From Amia ocellicauda (lineage: Eukaryota > Chordata > Actinopteri > Amiiformes > Amiidae): a stretch of 64,000 nt of DNA. Location: contig NC_089858.1 of assembly GCF_036373705.1 (NCBI RefSeq), forward strand, positions 13,888,501-13,952,500, read 5' to 3'. The notes beneath the pieces were generated by a model. The model was not told the origin of the DNA and made no database searches. It saw only the letters and a list, made by a program, of their open reading frames with translations. Positions 61,123 through 64,000 of this stretch are shown here, piece after piece (within the stretch, counting starts at the first letter, position 1; every line of letters starts with the position of its first letter). Both the position numbers and the translations under genes were made by a program.

Positions 61123-62006
61123 GTAAGAAAAAAAGTGTTTCCTCCAGAAAGCTGTAGTGTACGAGAGCAGGGGAGGAGCAAAGGCTTGTTTATTTCAATT
61201 TATTCAACGTTTACACAAAGTTTTTGGCCAGGCCAGTCGTCTAGCCTGAGTATAGCTGCTGGAAACCAGGTGGTAAAGTAATGTTGATACCGATAGCTAT
61301 ATTACTATATTGTTACACATATGCCCCTTTTCCACAGGCGGACGCGTCCGGCCCCGGACACTTAAACAGGAGGTTCAACTGTCTGCTGCCAGACGCGGCC
61401 GTGAGCGCCCGTCACCCCACCAATTACAGGATTTGAGACAGACAGGGAAGAGATCAGATACATTTTGTTGGAAGATATAATCTCAAGTGCTGTGTGTGAT
61501 CACAAATAAATTACAGTTTTATTAGCAGCATGGAGTGAAAACCACGTACAGAAACAATTACTACTTACAGTTAATATCCAAGTGTATTAAAAACTTGGAT
61601 TTCACAGGACCGGTGCAGCCCTGACTAGTTAAAAATAAACTGAAGGATAATAATCTGATCGGTAGCAGCCGATATTATTCATTTTTTATGAACAACTGGA
61701 CGGTGTTTCAGGCTGTCGTTTTGTGAATGGTGTGCAGGTCTGTTGTATAACAGCCCCGCAGAGACAATCAGCATGAAGGCGAACACGATTTAGTTAATGT
61801 GTGCCCATTTACAAGTTAAATGAATGAATGAATAAATAAATAAATACAGCAGATCTTGGTTTCCCAACATGAAGGACTTCTTTAATAAATGCGTCCATAA
61901 ACGCCATGACTGAAACGTGCACACCTGCTATATTGTAGCTTCTGTTACTGGATTATTCATCGTGAAACGTGTGTATTTTACGGCATACGGCAGAAAGTGT
62001 CGTTTG
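61123..62006. other. No gene recognised
   Basis: Contains a CG-rich patch at 61338-61415 (GGACGCGTCCGG) after CCCCTTTTCCACAG, which could be a splice acceptor or a repeat edge. The rest is AT-rich and has short AATAAATA repeats near 61825. Confidence 0.5.
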
Positions 62007-62090
62007 CAGGGGCGGAGGCAGGGTATGGCTGGGATGGTCTACAGCCCCACCAAGAATCGTGTTAACCCCACCTGAGCCCCACCTTAACAA
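62007..62090 (+). mobile_element. Possible hAT-like 5' end
   Basis: Starts CAGGGGCGGAGGCAGGG and continues with AGCCCCACC-type repeats, reminiscent of the start of some fish hAT elements. No matching right end or target duplication was found in the window. Confidence 0.22.
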
Positions 62091-63263
62091 CCTTAAGAAC
62101 ATCACCGCGCAGAATCAGCGCAGCCCTTTCCATCTGCGTCACTGCTGCGTGACAGTGGCAGGTGTTAGCACAGTGTAGTCTGAGCCAAATTAGTTAACGT
62201 TAGGTAACGCTAGCTAGCTAAGTAATTCGGGAAATTGTAACATTGCTAACAATATTATGGATCGATCCAACCACAACAACCGGCGGATTGTGCTCCTTTG
62301 AAAATGTAAATGGTGAGTTTTAAATGATAGGGTCGATTTGGAAACTGCTGACTTTGTCGCGTTTTGTGTGGACTGGGCCTCTTTCTCTGTGTGTGTGAGC
62401 ACTGTGACAGTGATGTGCAATGCGTTGGGTTTGTAGCCGACAGGTTTGCCAGACAACGGGAATGAGCACAAATAATACTGGCTAAACTCAGAAGTATAGT
62501 GACCGTCCACGTCTGCTGCTCTCAATGTAATTTTGCGTGTGAAAAAGGGAGTCCGTGCAATCATGTAACGCAGCATCGGTTTTCTGTGGTGCACGTATCC
62601 AAACATTATCTTTGTAAAAGCTAAAAGCATTGCTTTAAAAACTGAGACAGATGTGCAGATTGACGTTTTGCTGCAGTAGTAATGCTGTTTTTCTCCGTTC
62701 TCTTTCACAGAAGAGCAAGTGTCAGCCGTGTAGTTCTCTGAAAAGGTTTCCTGAAGAGTCCAGCACTCTCTGGACACCATCACACTGGACGATCAATCCT
62801 AGACGTGTAGAACATAAGCTAAACCAGTCTGTCTTTCCAATGCAACAAAGCTGTTAAACACAACTGCTCTGTATGTGTTGGGACTTGAACAGGACAATGA
62901 AAAGAAACTGAACAGAAAATATATGTTTTTAAATGATATTAGATTTATTTGATTTTTCCTTTTTTTGTCAAAGCTGGGACCAGAGCATATCTTTAGTGAC
63001 CGTTATTCCCAATATCATGTTGCTATGTTGGACAAAAATCAACAGAGGGAATGGAAGAATCTTGACTTTACTAATTTCACTCTTCAGAATGGATTGGATG
63101 TTGTCTAAGGACATCAATCATGGTTTTATAAAAAAAGTATGAAGTGCTGCAGGACATTTTTTTGTGACTTTGACAAACTGATATCTTTTAGGTTTTGCTG
63201 TGAACTATTAGAGTGGTTAATGAAGCATAGTGTGCATATTAATAAGTGTAACAAGCTTATGCT
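62091..63263. other. No gene recognised
   Basis: Includes a GTTAACGTTAGGTAACGCTAGCTAGC motif cluster (62190-62220) of a kind common in fish intergenic DNA. A 189-codon minus-strand frame (62214-62783) has no recognisable domain and is not accepted as a gene. Confidence 0.45.
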
Positions 63264-63267
63264 TTAA

Positions 63268-63900
63268 CCCTTGTGTCGTCTTAAGGGTAAAAAATGACCC
63301 GCCACTATGTTTAACAGCAGAGAAAAATCCCTAAATAATATTTTTTCAACTTGAAATTTTATGACTTTTCCCAAGTGACCCCAACATTAGAACAAGTGAA
63401 ACATCACCTTTGTTCATGTTTCCATGAAAGCTGTACACCACCAGGGTACAAAGATTGTCTTAGGGTCATTTTTGACCCGGCAATTATAAAATCATTTACA
63501 CACCACAAAAACCACTCACACGCACACACACACACCATCAAGCCTGCAAAGTATGGCATCAAGATATGGGTAGCTTGTGACACACAATCCAGCTACGCTT
63601 GGAAGATTCTACACAGGGAAGCCGACCAGTGGAGGCCTGGAAAAGAACCAGGGGATGCGGGTTGTGCTTGTTTTGACAGATGGACTGAGGAAGCACAATG
63701 TCACGTGTGACAATTTCTTCACCTCTTATGAACTCAGCCAGCAGCTCCTGAAGAGGAAGATGGTTGGCACAGTTAGAAAGAACAAGTCTGAGCTCCCCCC
63801 TGCACTCCTCGCAACAAGGGGGAGAGAGGCTTTCTCATCAAAGTTTCTAGTTTCATCTAGTCTCATCTAGTTTATTTATGAAGGTAATAGTACAGTAACT
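63268..63900 (+). mobile_element. piggyBac-like element remnant
   Basis: The canonical TTAA target (63264-63267) is followed by CCCTTGTGTCGTCTTAAGGG and GACCCG, a piggyBac-type terminus. A related GGGTCATTTTTGACCCGG palindrome at 63463-63480 is probably subterminal. After about 270 bp the sequence jumps straight into the middle of a piggyBac transposase, so the N-terminal half is deleted. The right terminus was not found; the element decays after 63846. Confidence 0.8.
63540..63846 (+). pseudogene. piggyBac transposase fragment (PGBD-like), frameshifted
   Basis: Encodes KPAKYGIKIWVACDTQSSYAW, then a frameshift near 63605, then FYTGKP ... VTCDNFFTSYELSQ ... GTVRKNKSELPP ... EAFSSKF. These are signature blocks of the piggyBac catalytic domain; the Asp of CDNFFTS is one of its conserved acidic residues. 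The frame then runs into unrelated repeats, so the C-terminal part, including the last catalytic Asp and the Cys-rich domain, is missing. It is a dead fragment. Confidence 0.85.
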
Positions 63901-64000
63901 ACATACAGTAGTCCACAAAACACGCTTGACCAACCAAATAATAGGCCTATAGGGTGTGTTACGTTGTGAAGAATGCCGTCATTGTGCGCAGATCAGCCCA

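Noticed and set aside
62214-62783. 189-codon minus-strand frame
   Set aside because: Its length is notable, but I recognise no domain, coding-like periodicity was not testable by eye, and other frames overlap it. A protein search with no hit and no transcripts would confirm rejection.

Overview
The window is vertebrate, almost certainly ray-finned fish, nuclear DNA. The evidence is an intact single-exon vertebrate alpha-1,3-fucosyltransferase gene, a dense load of fish-type Tc1/mariner, hAT and piggyBac remnants, a LINE 3' tail and a vertebrate retroviral LTR. There are no bacterial-type genes, operons or CRISPR arrays. The species cannot be fixed from the sequence alone.

Positions 1-56075 form a head-to-tail tandem array with a unit of about 11.68 kb. 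Unit starts are 1, 11701, 27526, 39202 and 50874; the unit starting at 11701 is interrupted by a 200-N gap (22549-22748). Measured lengths are 11700, 11676 and 11672 bp for units 1, 3 and 4. These differences are fully accounted for by one (CT)n tract of 57, 33 and 29 nt. Each unit has the same layout: (i) right end of a hAT element; (ii) a ~5 kb upstream region with a long inverted repeat, the (CT)n tract, a decayed Tc1 (C) and, in units 1-4 only, a second Tc1 (A) nested in C; (iii) a 350-codon fucosyltransferase gene resembling FUT7; (iv) a ~5.3 kb transposase-less hAT element with near-perfect 8-bp target duplications, which carries a frameshifted Tc1 (B) and an exon-like PHD-finger fragment. 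Five complete fucosyltransferase copies are visible, all open and all on the + strand. Copy 5 is diverged (11 of 350 residues), lacks Tc1-A (its empty site is preserved) and is not followed by the hAT element. It looks like the older edge of the array.

Sequence after the gap (22749 to about 26945) repeats hAT-interior sequence already present before the gap and is full of small indels. It therefore looks like unpolished long-read sequence. The gap hides either a false duplication or one or more further fucosyltransferase copies.

Positions 56076-64000 are single-copy and gene-poor: a LINE 3' tail, a hAT-like element with a decayed BED-type zinc finger, a Tc1 scrap, a minus-strand retroviral LTR with primer-binding site, a CRE-containing promoter-like segment with a splice donor, and a broken piggyBac element with a TTAA target.

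Functionally, the only genes likely to be expressed are the fucosyltransferases, predicted Golgi type II enzymes that would add alpha-1,3-fucose to N-acetyllactosamine-type glycans. Everything else visible is repeat-derived or unassigned.
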